Of a stretch of DNA of 64,000 bases, positions 17,044 through 26,020 are shown in pieces; position 1 is the stretch's first letter; the number at the start of each line of letters is the position of its first letter. The position numbers and the translations under genes were made by a program. Location: NCBI GenBank assembly GCA_017398125.1, contig JAFQHE010000062.1, positions 1 to 64,000 of the forward strand, given 5' to 3'. The DNA is from Bacteroidales bacterium. GTDB taxonomy: Bacteria; Bacteroidota; Bacteroidia; Bacteroidales; UBA932. The notes beneath the pieces are model-generated. The model was not told where the DNA came from, searched no databases, and was given only the letters and a program-made list of their open reading frames with translations.

Positions 17044-18786
17044 ATGACAGGTTACAGATTTTCATTGGGACTCACCATATTGGCCATACTTGTTCTTATT
17101 TGCCCTACGGCAGTTCTCTCCCAAACAGTCATAAGGGATACCATGCCGATAAACAAGGACAAAGATTATTATATGCTGGAGGGCATGAGACTCTTCAACA
17201 TGAAAGAGAATGAAATGGCTAAAGACTCTTTTCGCAAGGTCCTGGAGCTGGATCCTGAAAATGATGCGGCATACTACTACCTATCCAACATATCACTTGC
17301 CTCTAATGATATTGTATCAGGCGAGATGCTGCTGCAGAAAGCCATAGGTATAGACAGCACCAACTACTGGTACCAAAGTCTCATGGCCCGCATCTGCCTC
17401 TCCACAAAGAGGGCAAAAGAGGCCATAGATATATATGAAAAGCTTATTGGTCAATATCCCAAAAAGACCGAAATATATTATAATCTTGCAAATCTGTACG
17501 TGGCAGAGGAGGATATTGACAAATCACGGGAGGTTCTTGACAAAATAGAGAAGATTGGAGGAGTTACAGAATCCATTGTACTTGCCAAATTCAATCTCTT
17601 CAGAATGTCAAGGGATATGGAGGGCGCACTCAAATATCTCAATAAGGCAAATCAGGAATTGGAATCTCCACGCGTAGAGGCTGTAATTGGCGATCTCTAC
17701 ACAGACAGCTACAACGATTCCCTTGCAATAGTCCACTACAACAAGGCTATTGAAATTGAACCCGGTTATGCCCCTGCAATATATGGCATAGTTGAAATCC
17801 ATCGCCGCAAGGGCAACTACAAGGAGTTTTTCAACACAATTACCCCACTCATTGCAAATCCTCAGGTACTCTCCCAAATGAAGAGTGAATATCTTGGGCA
17901 ACTTCTTCAAATGCAGCACTTTGTGCAAAAAAACAGGCCACAGCTCGACACCCTTATGAATACATTTGTAGCGACCCATCCGGCAGACACTGCAGCAGGC
18001 TATCTTGCCTCTGCATATTTTGCCCGTACAGGTGGCCATGAAAAGGCTAATACCATACTCAAAGAGATGGCATCGCAATATCCTGAAAGTCCTACAATAC
18101 GGTCACAATACTTGTCTTACCTTTACTATAGGGAAGATTGGCAGTCACTTGCAGAAGAGGCTGCAAAATCCATAGCAAAGGAGCCTGAAAATAAGGATTT
18201 TATACAGTTACTTGGTATTGCCCAGTTCCAGAACAAACAGAATGAGGAGGCAATTAAGACATACAGTAGACTTGAAGAGATTGCCCTAAGGGAGAATGAT
18301 ACAACAAATCTTCTTACTGCATATTCGGTAATTGGAGACCTGTCCCATGAGATTGGCAATAGCAAACAATCGTATGCATATTACAGGAAAGCCCTCAAAA
18401 TCAACCCAAATTACAATCCTGTCCTCAACAACTACGCATACTTCCTTGCCCTTGAGAACAAGAGTCTGAAACAGGCATACCAGATGAGTCTCAAAACCGT
18501 AGAAAGCGAACCTGACAACCCTACATACCTCGATACTTTCGCATGGATCCTCTTTCTTATGGATAAGCCTGTAGAGGCCAAAACCCATCTGAAACATGCC
18601 ATGCTATATGGCGGAAAAGAGAGCGCGGCCATCCTTGACCACTATGCCGAGGTTCTCTATGCCCTAAAGGAGTATGACCTGGCCTTCATATATTGGGATC
18701 AGGCAGATGCAAAGGATCCTTCACTTGGTATAAAAGAGAAATCCGCAGAAAAGAAGAGACTACTTAAAGAGAACAATACAAAATAA
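17044..18786 (+). CDS. Exported tetratricopeptide repeat protein
   Basis: A 580-residue protein with a hydrophobic N-terminal signal (~residues 8-27) and tandem TPR units across most of its length, for example FRKVLELDPENDAAYYYLSN and YYRKALKINPNYNPVLNNYA. The frame is open well upstream into nhaD, but the ATG at 17044 directly precedes a clean signal peptide and lies 11 nt after the nhaD stop. TPR proteins of this type are scaffolds, in Bacteroidota often in envelope assembly. It precedes the EnvC-like gene by 18 nt, so a cell-wall role is plausible but is inference. Confidence 0.75.
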   Translation: MTGYRFSLGLTILAILVLICPTAVLSQTVIRDTMPINKDKDYYMLEGMRLFNMKENEMAKDSFRKVLELDPENDAAYYYLSNISLASNDIVSGEMLLQKAIGIDSTNYWYQSLMARICLSTKRAKEAIDIYEKLIGQYPKKTEIYYNLANLYVAEEDIDKSREVLDKIEKIGGVTESIVLAKFNLFRMSRDMEGALKYLNKANQELESPRVEAVIGDLYTDSYNDSLAIVHYNKAIEIEPGYAPAIYGIVEIHRRKGNYKEFFNTITPLIANPQVLSQMKSEYLGQLLQMQHFVQKNRPQLDTLMNTFVATHPADTAAGYLASAYFARTGGHEKANTILKEMASQYPESPTIRSQYLSYLYYREDWQSLAEEAAKSIAKEPENKDFIQLLGIAQFQNKQNEEAIKTYSRLEEIALRENDTTNLLTAYSVIGDLSHEIGNSKQSYAYYRKALKINPNYNPVLNNYAYFLALENKSLKQAYQMSLKTVESEPDNPTYLDTFAWILFLMDKPVEAKTHLKHAMLYGGKESAAILDHYAEVLYALKEYDLAFIYWDQADAKDPSLGIKEKSAEKKRLLKENNTK

Positions 18787-18804
18787 CCCTTTATTCCCGA
18801 CAGC

Positions 18805-20037
18805 TTGACAAGATCTCCACATATCAATTTCTATAGAGACCACAGGCATTGTCTGTGCATCTTTCTATTGGTAACGTTGTTTTTTCTCACCAATGCATGG
18901 AGTGCTTACGGGCAGACCATTGATTCGCACAAAAAACGTATTAGCCAGATAGAAAAGGATATTGCATACCTGAACAGCCAGATCTCTTCTACTCAAAAAA
19001 AGCATAAGAATACACTTCAGGAGCTGGTATTCATACAGAAGAAAGTTGCCAACAGAAGGGAGATTCTAAAAGAGCTTGACTCCGAGCTCAAGGAACAGAA
19101 CCGTCAGATAAGCGCGAAAAACAGGAATATAAATATGCTTGAACAGCGGCTTGACACTCTTGAGCACTATTACAGGCATCTTATTCTCAAAACATACAAA
19201 CATAGGGATTCACGCATCTGGTTCATGTATATTCTTGCCAGCGAAAATATTGAACAGGGATACAGAAGGTGGAAATACCTTAAAAATTATGCCCAGGCCA
19301 TCAACAAGCAGGGTGAGGAGATAATTGAGACAAAGCGCGAACTCGACATTCAGAGGGCTGATCTGCTCAAACTGCGTGCAGAGACACTTAAATCGCAACA
19401 GACAAGGGAGAAAGAGTACAACAACCTGCTCAAGGAGGAGTCCAGGTCAAAATCCTATGCAAAGACTCTCTCCAGAAACCAGTCGAAATACAAAAAGCAG
19501 ATGGAGCAGAAGAAGAGGGAGGCCGAGAGGTTGAACCGCGAAATAGAGAAGATGCTGGCAGCTGCGGTCAAGGCTGAGAGCAGTCCAAAAATAACACCGT
19601 CGGCAAAAGCTGACAATATAAAGCTCTCATCTGAATTCCAAAACAACAAAGGCAAATTGCCATGGCCCGTTTCAGGAGGTGTTGTAATAGAGAAGTTCGG
19701 GCAACATTACCATCCTCTGTTCAAGAGTGTAAAAATGCCTTTCAACAACGGAATAAACATCTCCACAACAGCCGGAAGCACTGTAAAGGCAGTATTCAAC
19801 GGCACTGTAAAACAGGTTATTGCAATACCAGGATATAACCAGTGTGTTTTAATACAGCACGGCAATTACTTTACGTTCTACTGCAAACTGGCAAAAGTAG
19901 ATGTCAAGGCGGGACAGAAGGTAGCAACCGGAGAGTCTATTGGCACATTGAGCAGTTCAGAAAATACCTCAACACTCCATTTTGAGTTGTGGCAGAACAC
20001 TACCAAACAGAATCCGGAACTCTGGCTGAGGAGATGA
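18805..20037 (+). CDS. EnvC-like murein hydrolase activator (degenerate M23/LytM)
   Basis: A 410-residue exported protein: signal peptide (~residues 18-36), a long coiled coil (~40-260) and a C-terminal LytM/M23 domain (~285-410). The metal site is incomplete. The expected HxGxD is NNGIN (N314, N318), the central YxHL-type histidine is replaced (FYCKL), and only H392 of TLHFEL remains. This pattern fits EnvC and NlpD, which activate amidases at the septum instead of cutting peptidoglycan. The frame begins with TTG at 18805; no ATG precedes the signal peptide. An exact TTCCCGACAG lies at 18794-18803, just before the start codon. Confidence 0.82.
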   Translation: MTRSPHINFYRDHRHCLCIFLLVTLFFLTNAWSAYGQTIDSHKKRISQIEKDIAYLNSQISSTQKKHKNTLQELVFIQKKVANRREILKELDSELKEQNRQISAKNRNINMLEQRLDTLEHYYRHLILKTYKHRDSRIWFMYILASENIEQGYRRWKYLKNYAQAINKQGEEIIETKRELDIQRADLLKLRAETLKSQQTREKEYNNLLKEESRSKSYAKTLSRNQSKYKKQMEQKKREAERLNREIEKMLAAAVKAESSPKITPSAKADNIKLSSEFQNNKGKLPWPVSGGVVIEKFGQHYHPLFKSVKMPFNNGINISTTAGSTVKAVFNGTVKQVIAIPGYNQCVLIQHGNYFTFYCKLAKVDVKAGQKVATGESIGTLSSSENTSTLHFELWQNTTKQNPELWLRR

Positions 20038-20050
20038 CAGTGCAATCCAT

Positions 20051-20096
20051 CAGTTGAAACAGAAAACGGTCACTATCAAAAGAGACCGTTCAACTG
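20051..20096. repeat. Hairpin between envC-like gene and convergent kinase gene
   Basis: CAGTTG (20051-20056) pairs with CAACTG (20091-20096), and AACGGTC (20065-20071) with GACCGTT (20084-20090). There is a one-sided bulge of 8 nt and no T-run. It overlaps the 3' end of the kinase gene and may protect or terminate the convergent transcripts. Confidence 0.35.
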
Positions 20097-20690
20097 TGCA
20101 TTTATGCTGTCTATGACTATACTCAAATCCTTGGGATTATCCTCAAATTTTATCTCATCCACATTGATTATGAGTTTTTTGCCATCTTTATAGTTTTCAA
20201 TCCAGTTGTCATATCTCTCATTGAGTCCCTTAAGGTAATCGAGCCTTATACCTGACTCATATTCCCTTCCTCTCTTCTGGATCTGGCTTACAAGGTTAGG
20301 AATTGAAGATTTGAGGTATATCAGCAGGTCAGGTGGCTGAACCAATGAGAGCATCAGATTGAACAGTGATGTGTAGTTCTCAAAATCCCTTGTGGTCATA
20401 AGCCCCATTGAATGGAGGTTAGGTGCAAAGATGCAGGCATCCTCATAAATGGTTCTGTCCTGAATAACATTTTCATTTGATTTTGATATAGCCACAATAT
20501 CCTTGAAGCGTTTGTTCAGGAAGTATATCTGCAGGTTGAATGACCACCTCTGCATATCATTGTAGAAATCTGTCAGATACGGATTGAAATCCACATCCTC
20601 ATATTTTGGAGACCATCCGTAGTTCTTGGCCAATAGTCTGGTAAGAGTTGTTTTACCGCTTCCGATATTTCCTGCAATTGCTATGTGCAT
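20076..20690 (-). CDS. Deoxynucleoside kinase (dNK/dGK family)
   Basis: A 204-residue kinase with the P-loop GNIGSGKTTL at residues ~7-16, the substrate-site motif QDRTIYEDACIFA (DR-type ERS/DRS) and the LID-region arginines in QKRGREYE. The family phosphorylates deoxyadenosine, deoxyguanosine or deoxycytidine for dNTP salvage; the exact nucleoside is not certain from motifs. It is monocistronic, flanked by the convergent envC-like gene and the divergent pcm gene. Confidence 0.88.
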   Translation of the reverse strand: MHIAIAGNIGSGKTTLTRLLAKNYGWSPKYEDVDFNPYLTDFYNDMQRWSFNLQIYFLNKRFKDIVAISKSNENVIQDRTIYEDACIFAPNLHSMGLMTTRDFENYTSLFNLMLSLVQPPDLLIYLKSSIPNLVSQIQKRGREYESGIRLDYLKGLNERYDNWIENYKDGKKLIINVDEIKFEDNPKDLSIVIDSINAQLNGLF

Positions 20691-20783
20691 ATATGATAAT
20701 TTTAAGAAATTCTTTTAAAAAACGCCTCTGTCGGGAGTAGCCACAAAGATAATATTTATGTTTCAATCTTCATATTTGTTTCT

Positions 20784-20791
20784 TATTTTTG
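20784..20791 (+). promoter_or_regulatory. -7 element immediately upstream of pcm
   Basis: TATTTTTG matches TAnnTTTG and ends 4 nt before the pcm ATG at 20796. If used, the transcript would be leaderless or would start within the first codons. Confidence 0.35.
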
Positions 20792-20795
20792 CATT

Positions 20796-21446
20796 ATGAT
20801 AGATACTGCTCTACATCAGGGCCGGCGCAGGAAAATGACTAAGGGCCTTACAGCAAAAAACACATATAATGAGAATGTTATAAGCGCAATGTCGGTTGTG
20901 CCGCGCCATGCATTTGTATCTGCCGGGCTTGACAATATGGCCTATGAGGAGAAGCCTTTGGCCATTGCTTGCGGACAGACCATATCGCAACCCTCTACCG
21001 TTGCCCTCCAGAGCCATCTGCTTGGAGAGGTAAAGGGCAAGAAGATTCTTGAAATTGGTACCGGTTGCGGCTATCAGACCGCTGTACTGCTGCAGATGGG
21101 TGCAGAGGTATACACAATAGAGCGCCATAAGGAGTTGTGCCTGGTTGCAAACAGCAATCTCAAAAAATGCGGATATGACAAAGCCCATCTTTTTTTAGGC
21201 GACGGCCATAAGGGGTTGGCCCAATTTGCACCGTTTGATGCCATAATTGTTACATGCTGCGCAGCCGCCGTCCCACAAGGACTGACCTCCCAGCTTGCCA
21301 CTGGAGGGAAGATGGCAATTCCTGTGGAGCGCGAAAACGGGGAACAGATGATGGTTGTCATTACACGAGTATCAGAGGAGGTATTTGAAGAGGAGGAGAT
21401 TGGCAAGTGTTCATTTGTACCTATGCTGGAGGGGGTGGTCAAATAG
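20796..21446 (+). CDS. pcm: Protein-L-isoaspartate O-methyltransferase
   Basis: A 216-residue SAM-dependent methyltransferase with the PCMT signatures PLAIACGQTISQP (substrate loop), ILEIGTGCGYQTAVL (SAM motif I), GDGHKGLAQFAPFDAIIVT and KMAIPV. It methylates isoaspartyl residues so that damaged proteins can be repaired. The ATG at 20796 gives the family-like DTALHQGRRRK; an alternative ATG at 20835 would remove these conserved residues. It is followed by the MBL-fold gene on the same strand. Confidence 0.92.
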   Translation: MIDTALHQGRRRKMTKGLTAKNTYNENVISAMSVVPRHAFVSAGLDNMAYEEKPLAIACGQTISQPSTVALQSHLLGEVKGKKILEIGTGCGYQTAVLLQMGAEVYTIERHKELCLVANSNLKKCGYDKAHLFLGDGHKGLAQFAPFDAIIVTCCAAAVPQGLTSQLATGGKMAIPVERENGEQMMVVITRVSEEVFEEEEIGKCSFVPMLEGVVK

Positions 21447-21492
21447 ATGCTAAGAGAAGATATTATAATAACCAACGAAATATATACAAGCT

Positions 21493-22137
21493 ATGATAGA
21501 GGTAAAGACTTTTTATGTAAATGATTTGAGGGAGTGCTGCTATGTGGCGTATGACCATACAAAGGAGTGCGTTATAATTGACCCGGGACTCCAGACTGCA
21601 AACGAGCAGGAGCGACTTGTGAAGTTCATTGAGGAGAAGGGACTCAAACCGGTAAAGCTGCTCTGCACACACGGCCATTTTGACCATGTGATGGGCAATG
21701 CCTTTGTTACCCGCAAATGGAATATACCTACCTACATACACCCACAGGATAAAGGCCAGCTTGAAAGGGCACAGCAATATTGCCAGATGTTCGGCTACAC
21801 CATTGAACAGCCGCCACTTGACACATTGGATGTAAATGACAATGATTCTGTGAAATTTGGAGAATCGGAACTTAAGGTTATCCACTCACCCGGCCATACA
21901 AGGGGCGGTGTATGTTACTATTCCGAACCCGACAGAATCATATTCACAGGAGACTCCCTATTTGCTGGAAGCATCGGAAGAACAGACCTTCCAGGTGGAG
22001 ATTACGATGCCCTTATGGAGAGTCTGCTCACCAAAGTTACAAAGGTAGATCCATACAGCAAGGTTCTTCCTGGACATGGTCCTGAAACTACAATTACCGT
22101 TGAACTCCAGACTAATCCGTTCTTGAGATATGAATAG
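21493..22137 (+). CDS. MBL-fold metallo-hydrolase (glyoxalase II-like)
   Basis: A 214-residue metallo-beta-lactamase fold protein. The metal ligands are visible: THGHFDH (HxHxDH) near residue 59, HSPGHTRGG near 134, the aspartate in FTGDSLF and the final histidine in LPGHGPET. Proteins of this type are commonly annotated as hydroxyacylglutathione hydrolases, but in Bacteroidota the substrate is unproven because the glutathione-recognition region is not conserved. Its stop overlaps the ATG of the next gene, indicating translational coupling. Confidence 0.85.
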   Translation: MIEVKTFYVNDLRECCYVAYDHTKECVIIDPGLQTANEQERLVKFIEEKGLKPVKLLCTHGHFDHVMGNAFVTRKWNIPTYIHPQDKGQLERAQQYCQMFGYTIEQPPLDTLDVNDNDSVKFGESELKVIHSPGHTRGGVCYYSEPDRIIFTGDSLFAGSIGRTDLPGGDYDALMESLLTKVTKVDPYSKVLPGHGPETTITVELQTNPFLRYE

Positions 22138-23086
22138 CATGAAAATCCTCAAAAAGAGACTCATTTCAACACTTCTGCTACTATACTCTTTCATTACATG
22201 TTGCGCTTGCGGCAATGGGACTGACACTCTTGCCGGCAGAATGGATAGAAATCTGTCGGGAGATGGAAAAGATGGTGTGTACCAGCAGATTGTAATACCA
22301 CCAATGCCAAGAGAGGCCTCTTTTGCAGGAGAAAAGATGCCGTTGGAGTACTTTGATGTATATGAAAGCCTCCAGAGGGAAATTATTACAATTACCCACT
22401 GGCACGGCTCATTTTTGTATATAATGCAGCTTGCCGGAAGATACCAGTCTATGGTTGAAAAGATACTCAAAGAGGAGGGGCTTCATCCCGATTTCTTCTA
22501 TTTATGCGTGGCTGAGAGTTCGCTGCAACCGGCTACATCACCGGCCAATGCAAAGGGTTACTGGCAGTTCCTCGCCACTACCGGAAAAGAGTACGGACTT
22601 GAGATAAACTCTCAGGTTGATGAAAGGTACAACTGGGAAAAATCCACACGTGCAGCCTGCAAATATCTTAAGAAGGCTTTTGAGAAGTATGGCACATGGA
22701 CTCTGGCTGCAGCTTCATACAATATTGGTATGGCCAATGTTGATTCAAGGATAGGTTATCAGTCCATAAAGAACTATTATGACATGCAGCTTCCAATTGA
22801 AACTGCAAGATACATTTACAGGGCCGTGGCTCTCAAGCAGATTATGAACAATCCGCAACTATACGGTTTTCACCTGAAAGCGGAAGATCTATATAAACCC
22901 ATTGAGTGCAAAGAGGTTATTGTTAAAGGCAGCATTGCAAACTGGAGTGACTTTGCGGCAAAGCACAATACCAACTTCAAGATGATTAAGATGCTCAATG
23001 AGTGGATACGCTCCAACAAGCTTGAGAACAAATACGGCAAAACTTACAAAGTTCTTGTTCCGGTTGAGGGTGCAAGAGAGAAATAG
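22130..23086 (+). CDS. Lytic transglycosylase (SLT domain, MltD-like)
   Basis: A 318-residue exported protein. The N-terminal signal and lipobox-like CCAC lie around residues 24-28, followed by an SLT domain. The catalytic glutamate is E129 in VAESSLQP; KGYWQFLATTGKEYGL and AAASYNIGMANVDSRI complete the goose-lysozyme-like fold. It cleaves glycan strands between MurNAc and GlcNAc with 1,6-anhydro product formation. The usual C-terminal LysM repeats are not obvious; the last ~60 residues may be one diverged LysM. The ATG at 22130 overlaps the preceding stop; a second ATG at 22139 is equally possible. uvrA follows after 14 nt. A one-mismatch variant of the TTCCCGACAG word is at 22253-22262. Confidence 0.85.
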   Translation: MNSMKILKKRLISTLLLLYSFITCCACGNGTDTLAGRMDRNLSGDGKDGVYQQIVIPPMPREASFAGEKMPLEYFDVYESLQREIITITHWHGSFLYIMQLAGRYQSMVEKILKEEGLHPDFFYLCVAESSLQPATSPANAKGYWQFLATTGKEYGLEINSQVDERYNWEKSTRAACKYLKKAFEKYGTWTLAAASYNIGMANVDSRIGYQSIKNYYDMQLPIETARYIYRAVALKQIMNNPQLYGFHLKAEDLYKPIECKEVIVKGSIANWSDFAAKHNTNFKMIKMLNEWIRSNKLENKYGKTYKVLVPVEGAREK

Positions 23087-23100
23087 AGCAAAGTGTTATT

Positions 23101-25932
23101 ATGAAGAGGATAGAGGTTACAGGAACCCGTGAACATAACCTGAAAGGAATTGACGTCTCCATCCCACGCAACAAACTTGTAGTTGTTACAGGACTGAGCG
23201 GAAGCGGAAAATCCTCTTTGGCTTTCGATACAATATATGCTGAAGGACAACGCCGGTATATGGAGACACTTTCTGCGTATGCCCGCCAGTTTATCGGGAT
23301 TTTGGAGAGACCCGATGTCGACAATATTACAGGATTGAGTCCTATCATTGCCATAGAACAGAAAACTACAGGCAAGAATCCGCGTTCAACAGTGGGCACA
23401 ATTACTGAAATTTATGATTTTCTCAGATTGTTGTACGCAAGGGCATCAGACGCCTACTCCCCTGCCACAGGCCAGAAAATGGTCAAATACACAAATGAGC
23501 AGATTGTAGACCTTATTCTTGAGGAGTACAAGGATAAGCGATGTCTCCTTCTTGCCCCAATTGTTGTTGGCAGGAAGGGTCACTACAAGGAGCTGTTTGA
23601 CACCCTTTTGAAAAAGGGATACCAGCAGGCCAGGGTTGACGGCACAATTTATCAGGTTGCAGACCTCAAGCCACTTGACAGATACAAGACCCACTTCATT
23701 GAACTGGTAATTGACAAACTTATTCCTACCCCAAATGACTATAAACGGATAAGTTCGTCAGTTGCTACCGCACTTGAGCAGGGAAAGGGGACATTGGCTG
23801 TTCTTGAATTCAGCAACAATGCTGAAGTTGCTGAGCCGCGCTACTTCAGCAAACATCTGATGTGCCCTGTAAGCGGCCTCTCGTTTCCCGAACCGGCACC
23901 ACATACATTCTCTTTCAATTCTCCGCAGGGAGCCTGTCCAAAATGCAAGGGATTGGGCTACACTGCACAGATTGATATGGGCAAAATCATCCCCAACCCC
24001 AACAGATCAATTCTTGAGGGTGCTATCCAGCCATTGGGGCCATATAAGGATAACAACTGGTTCAGAATCTTGGAGAGCATGTCAAAAAAGCACTCATTTT
24101 CCCTCAATGAGCCTATAAAGAATCTTCCTGAGGAGATTATGAATGCTATCATTTATGGCAGTGAAGAACTTTATAGAGTCAATCTTCCCGACGGCACCCA
24201 GCTTGCCCCGTTTCCTGGCGTAATTACAAAACTTGAGCAAGGCAGTCAGGAGTCGGAAGAGAATCTTGAAAAAAGGGAAAGGTTTGTACAGGAGTGCATC
24301 TGCAACGAGTGCAACGGAACCAGACTTAAAAAAGATGCCCTATATTTTAAAATTGACAATAGGAATATTGCAGAAGTCTCCAACCTTGATATAAAGGATC
24401 TTGCTACTTGGATCAAGTCTCTGCCATCTGTAATGGACAAAAGGCAGAAACTGATAGCTTCCGATATTCTTAAAGAGCTTGACGACCGCATCGGCTTCCT
24501 TATGGATGTGGGACTTGATTATCTCTCGCTGAGCCGTTCTACAAGAAGTTTGAGCGGTGGAGAGAGCCAGCGCATAAGACTTGCAACACAGATCGGCAGC
24601 AAACTTGTGAATGTACTCTATATACTTGACGAACCGAGCATAGGTCTGCACCAACGCGACAACCGCAAACTTATCAATTCGCTAAAGAGACTCAGGGACG
24701 AAGGCAACTCTGTAATGGTTGTCGAACACGATGAAGAGATGATTCTAGGCGGAGACTGGCTCATTGACCTTGGCCCTGGTGCCGGAGCCAATGGTGGAGA
24801 ACTTCTTTACAATGGAGAACCCCGGAAGCTGCTTGAGATGCCGCTTGACAAGGTAAAGGAGCTTAACAGTTACACCGCAGACTATATCAGAAAGATAAGG
24901 AAGATTGAAGTTCCGTCGGAACGCAGAAGAGGCAATGGTCTTTTCCTTGAACTTAAGGGGGCAACAGGCAACAACCTTAAAGATGTTGATATAAAGATAC
25001 CATTAGGATGCCTTGTGGGTGTAAGCGGAGTGAGCGGAAGCGGAAAATCTACACTCATCAATGAGACATTGATGCCAATATTGAGCAAACATTTTTACAG
25101 GTCGCTTGCCAACCCACTACCATACAGGGAGATTATCGGACTTGAAAATGTAGACAAGCTTATTGAGATTGACCAGAGTCCAATTGGACGCACACCGCGA
25201 AGCAACCCTGCAACATATACAAATGTATTCTCTGACATAAGAAAACTCTTTGAGAACACTCCCGATGCAAAAATCAGGGGATTCAAGGCAGGACGTTTCT
25301 CCTTTAATGTGAAGGGTGGCAGATGCGAGACTTGCAAAGGAGCAGGAGTCCAGACTATTGAAATGAACTTTCTGCCGAGTGTTTACATTCATTGCAAAGA
25401 TTGCAACGGCAAGCGGTACAATCCTGAGACTTTGGCTGTAAAATATAAAGGAAAAAGCATAAATGATGTGCTTGAGATGACCATTTCCGAGGCAGTTGAG
25501 TTCTTTGAACATATACCTTCAATAGCCCAGAAACTCAGATCTCTCAATGATGTCGGCCTTGGATATATCAAACTTGGACAGCCATCAACCACATTGAGCG
25601 GAGGTGAGAGCCAGAGGGTAAAACTTGCGACTGAACTTGCCCGCAAGGCAACAGGCAAATCAATCTACATTCTGGATGAACCTACTACAGGGTTGCACTT
25701 CCACGATATAAAGGTACTGCTCGGAGTGCTCCAGAAGATTGTCGACCAGGGAAATACAGTTGTAATCATCGAACACAACCTTGATATACTCAAATCCGTT
25801 GACTGGCTCATTGACCTTGGTCCCGAAGGTGGAGCCGGAGGAGGCCGCATAATGGCTACAGGCACTCCCGAAGAGATTGCCGCCAACCCCGACTCATCAA
25901 CAGGAGAATATCTCAAGGATTACCTTTTCTGA
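23101..25932 (+). CDS. uvrA: Excinuclease ABC subunit A
   Basis: A 943-residue, full-length UvrA. It has two ABC ATPase modules: Walker A GLSGSGKSS (residues 31-39) and GVSGSGKSTL (near 640), with signatures LSGGESQRI and LSGGESQRV. It also has the zinc modules CPKCKGLGY, CETCKGAGV and CKDCNGKRY and ends with the glycine-rich PEGGAGGGRI region. UvrA finds helix-distorting lesions and loads UvrB for nucleotide excision repair. It follows the transglycosylase gene closely and is closed by a terminator at 25948. Confidence 0.97.
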   Translation: MKRIEVTGTREHNLKGIDVSIPRNKLVVVTGLSGSGKSSLAFDTIYAEGQRRYMETLSAYARQFIGILERPDVDNITGLSPIIAIEQKTTGKNPRSTVGTITEIYDFLRLLYARASDAYSPATGQKMVKYTNEQIVDLILEEYKDKRCLLLAPIVVGRKGHYKELFDTLLKKGYQQARVDGTIYQVADLKPLDRYKTHFIELVIDKLIPTPNDYKRISSSVATALEQGKGTLAVLEFSNNAEVAEPRYFSKHLMCPVSGLSFPEPAPHTFSFNSPQGACPKCKGLGYTAQIDMGKIIPNPNRSILEGAIQPLGPYKDNNWFRILESMSKKHSFSLNEPIKNLPEEIMNAIIYGSEELYRVNLPDGTQLAPFPGVITKLEQGSQESEENLEKRERFVQECICNECNGTRLKKDALYFKIDNRNIAEVSNLDIKDLATWIKSLPSVMDKRQKLIASDILKELDDRIGFLMDVGLDYLSLSRSTRSLSGGESQRIRLATQIGSKLVNVLYILDEPSIGLHQRDNRKLINSLKRLRDEGNSVMVVEHDEEMILGGDWLIDLGPGAGANGGELLYNGEPRKLLEMPLDKVKELNSYTADYIRKIRKIEVPSERRRGNGLFLELKGATGNNLKDVDIKIPLGCLVGVSGVSGSGKSTLINETLMPILSKHFYRSLANPLPYREIIGLENVDKLIEIDQSPIGRTPRSNPATYTNVFSDIRKLFENTPDAKIRGFKAGRFSFNVKGGRCETCKGAGVQTIEMNFLPSVYIHCKDCNGKRYNPETLAVKYKGKSINDVLEMTISEAVEFFEHIPSIAQKLRSLNDVGLGYIKLGQPSTTLSGGESQRVKLATELARKATGKSIYILDEPTTGLHFHDIKVLLGVLQKIVDQGNTVVIIEHNLDILKSVDWLIDLGPEGGAGGGRIMATGTPEEIAANPDSSTGEYLKDYLF

Positions 25933-25947
25933 TTGAAAAAGAACAAG

Positions 25948-25983
25948 AAGCAGTATTATTCCACAATAATCACTGCTTTTTTT
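25948..25983 (+). terminator. Rho-independent terminator after uvrA
   Basis: AAGCAGT (25948-25954) pairs with ACTGCTT (25972-25978), and ATTATT (25955-25960) with AATAAT (25965-25970), with a single-base bulge and a T-tract to 25983. Confidence 0.8.
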
Positions 25984-26020
25984 ATAACTTTATAGGCATA
26001 AATGATAATACTCCAACAAT

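Noticed and set aside
18794-18803. TTCCCGACAG before envC as an unusual ribosome binding site
   Set aside because: The same word occurs inside genes on both strands, so translation initiation is not its general purpose.
22130-22141. ATGAATAGC at the transglycosylase start as a fourth R element
   Set aside because: No inner stem or outer arms follow; the match is only the nine-base start.
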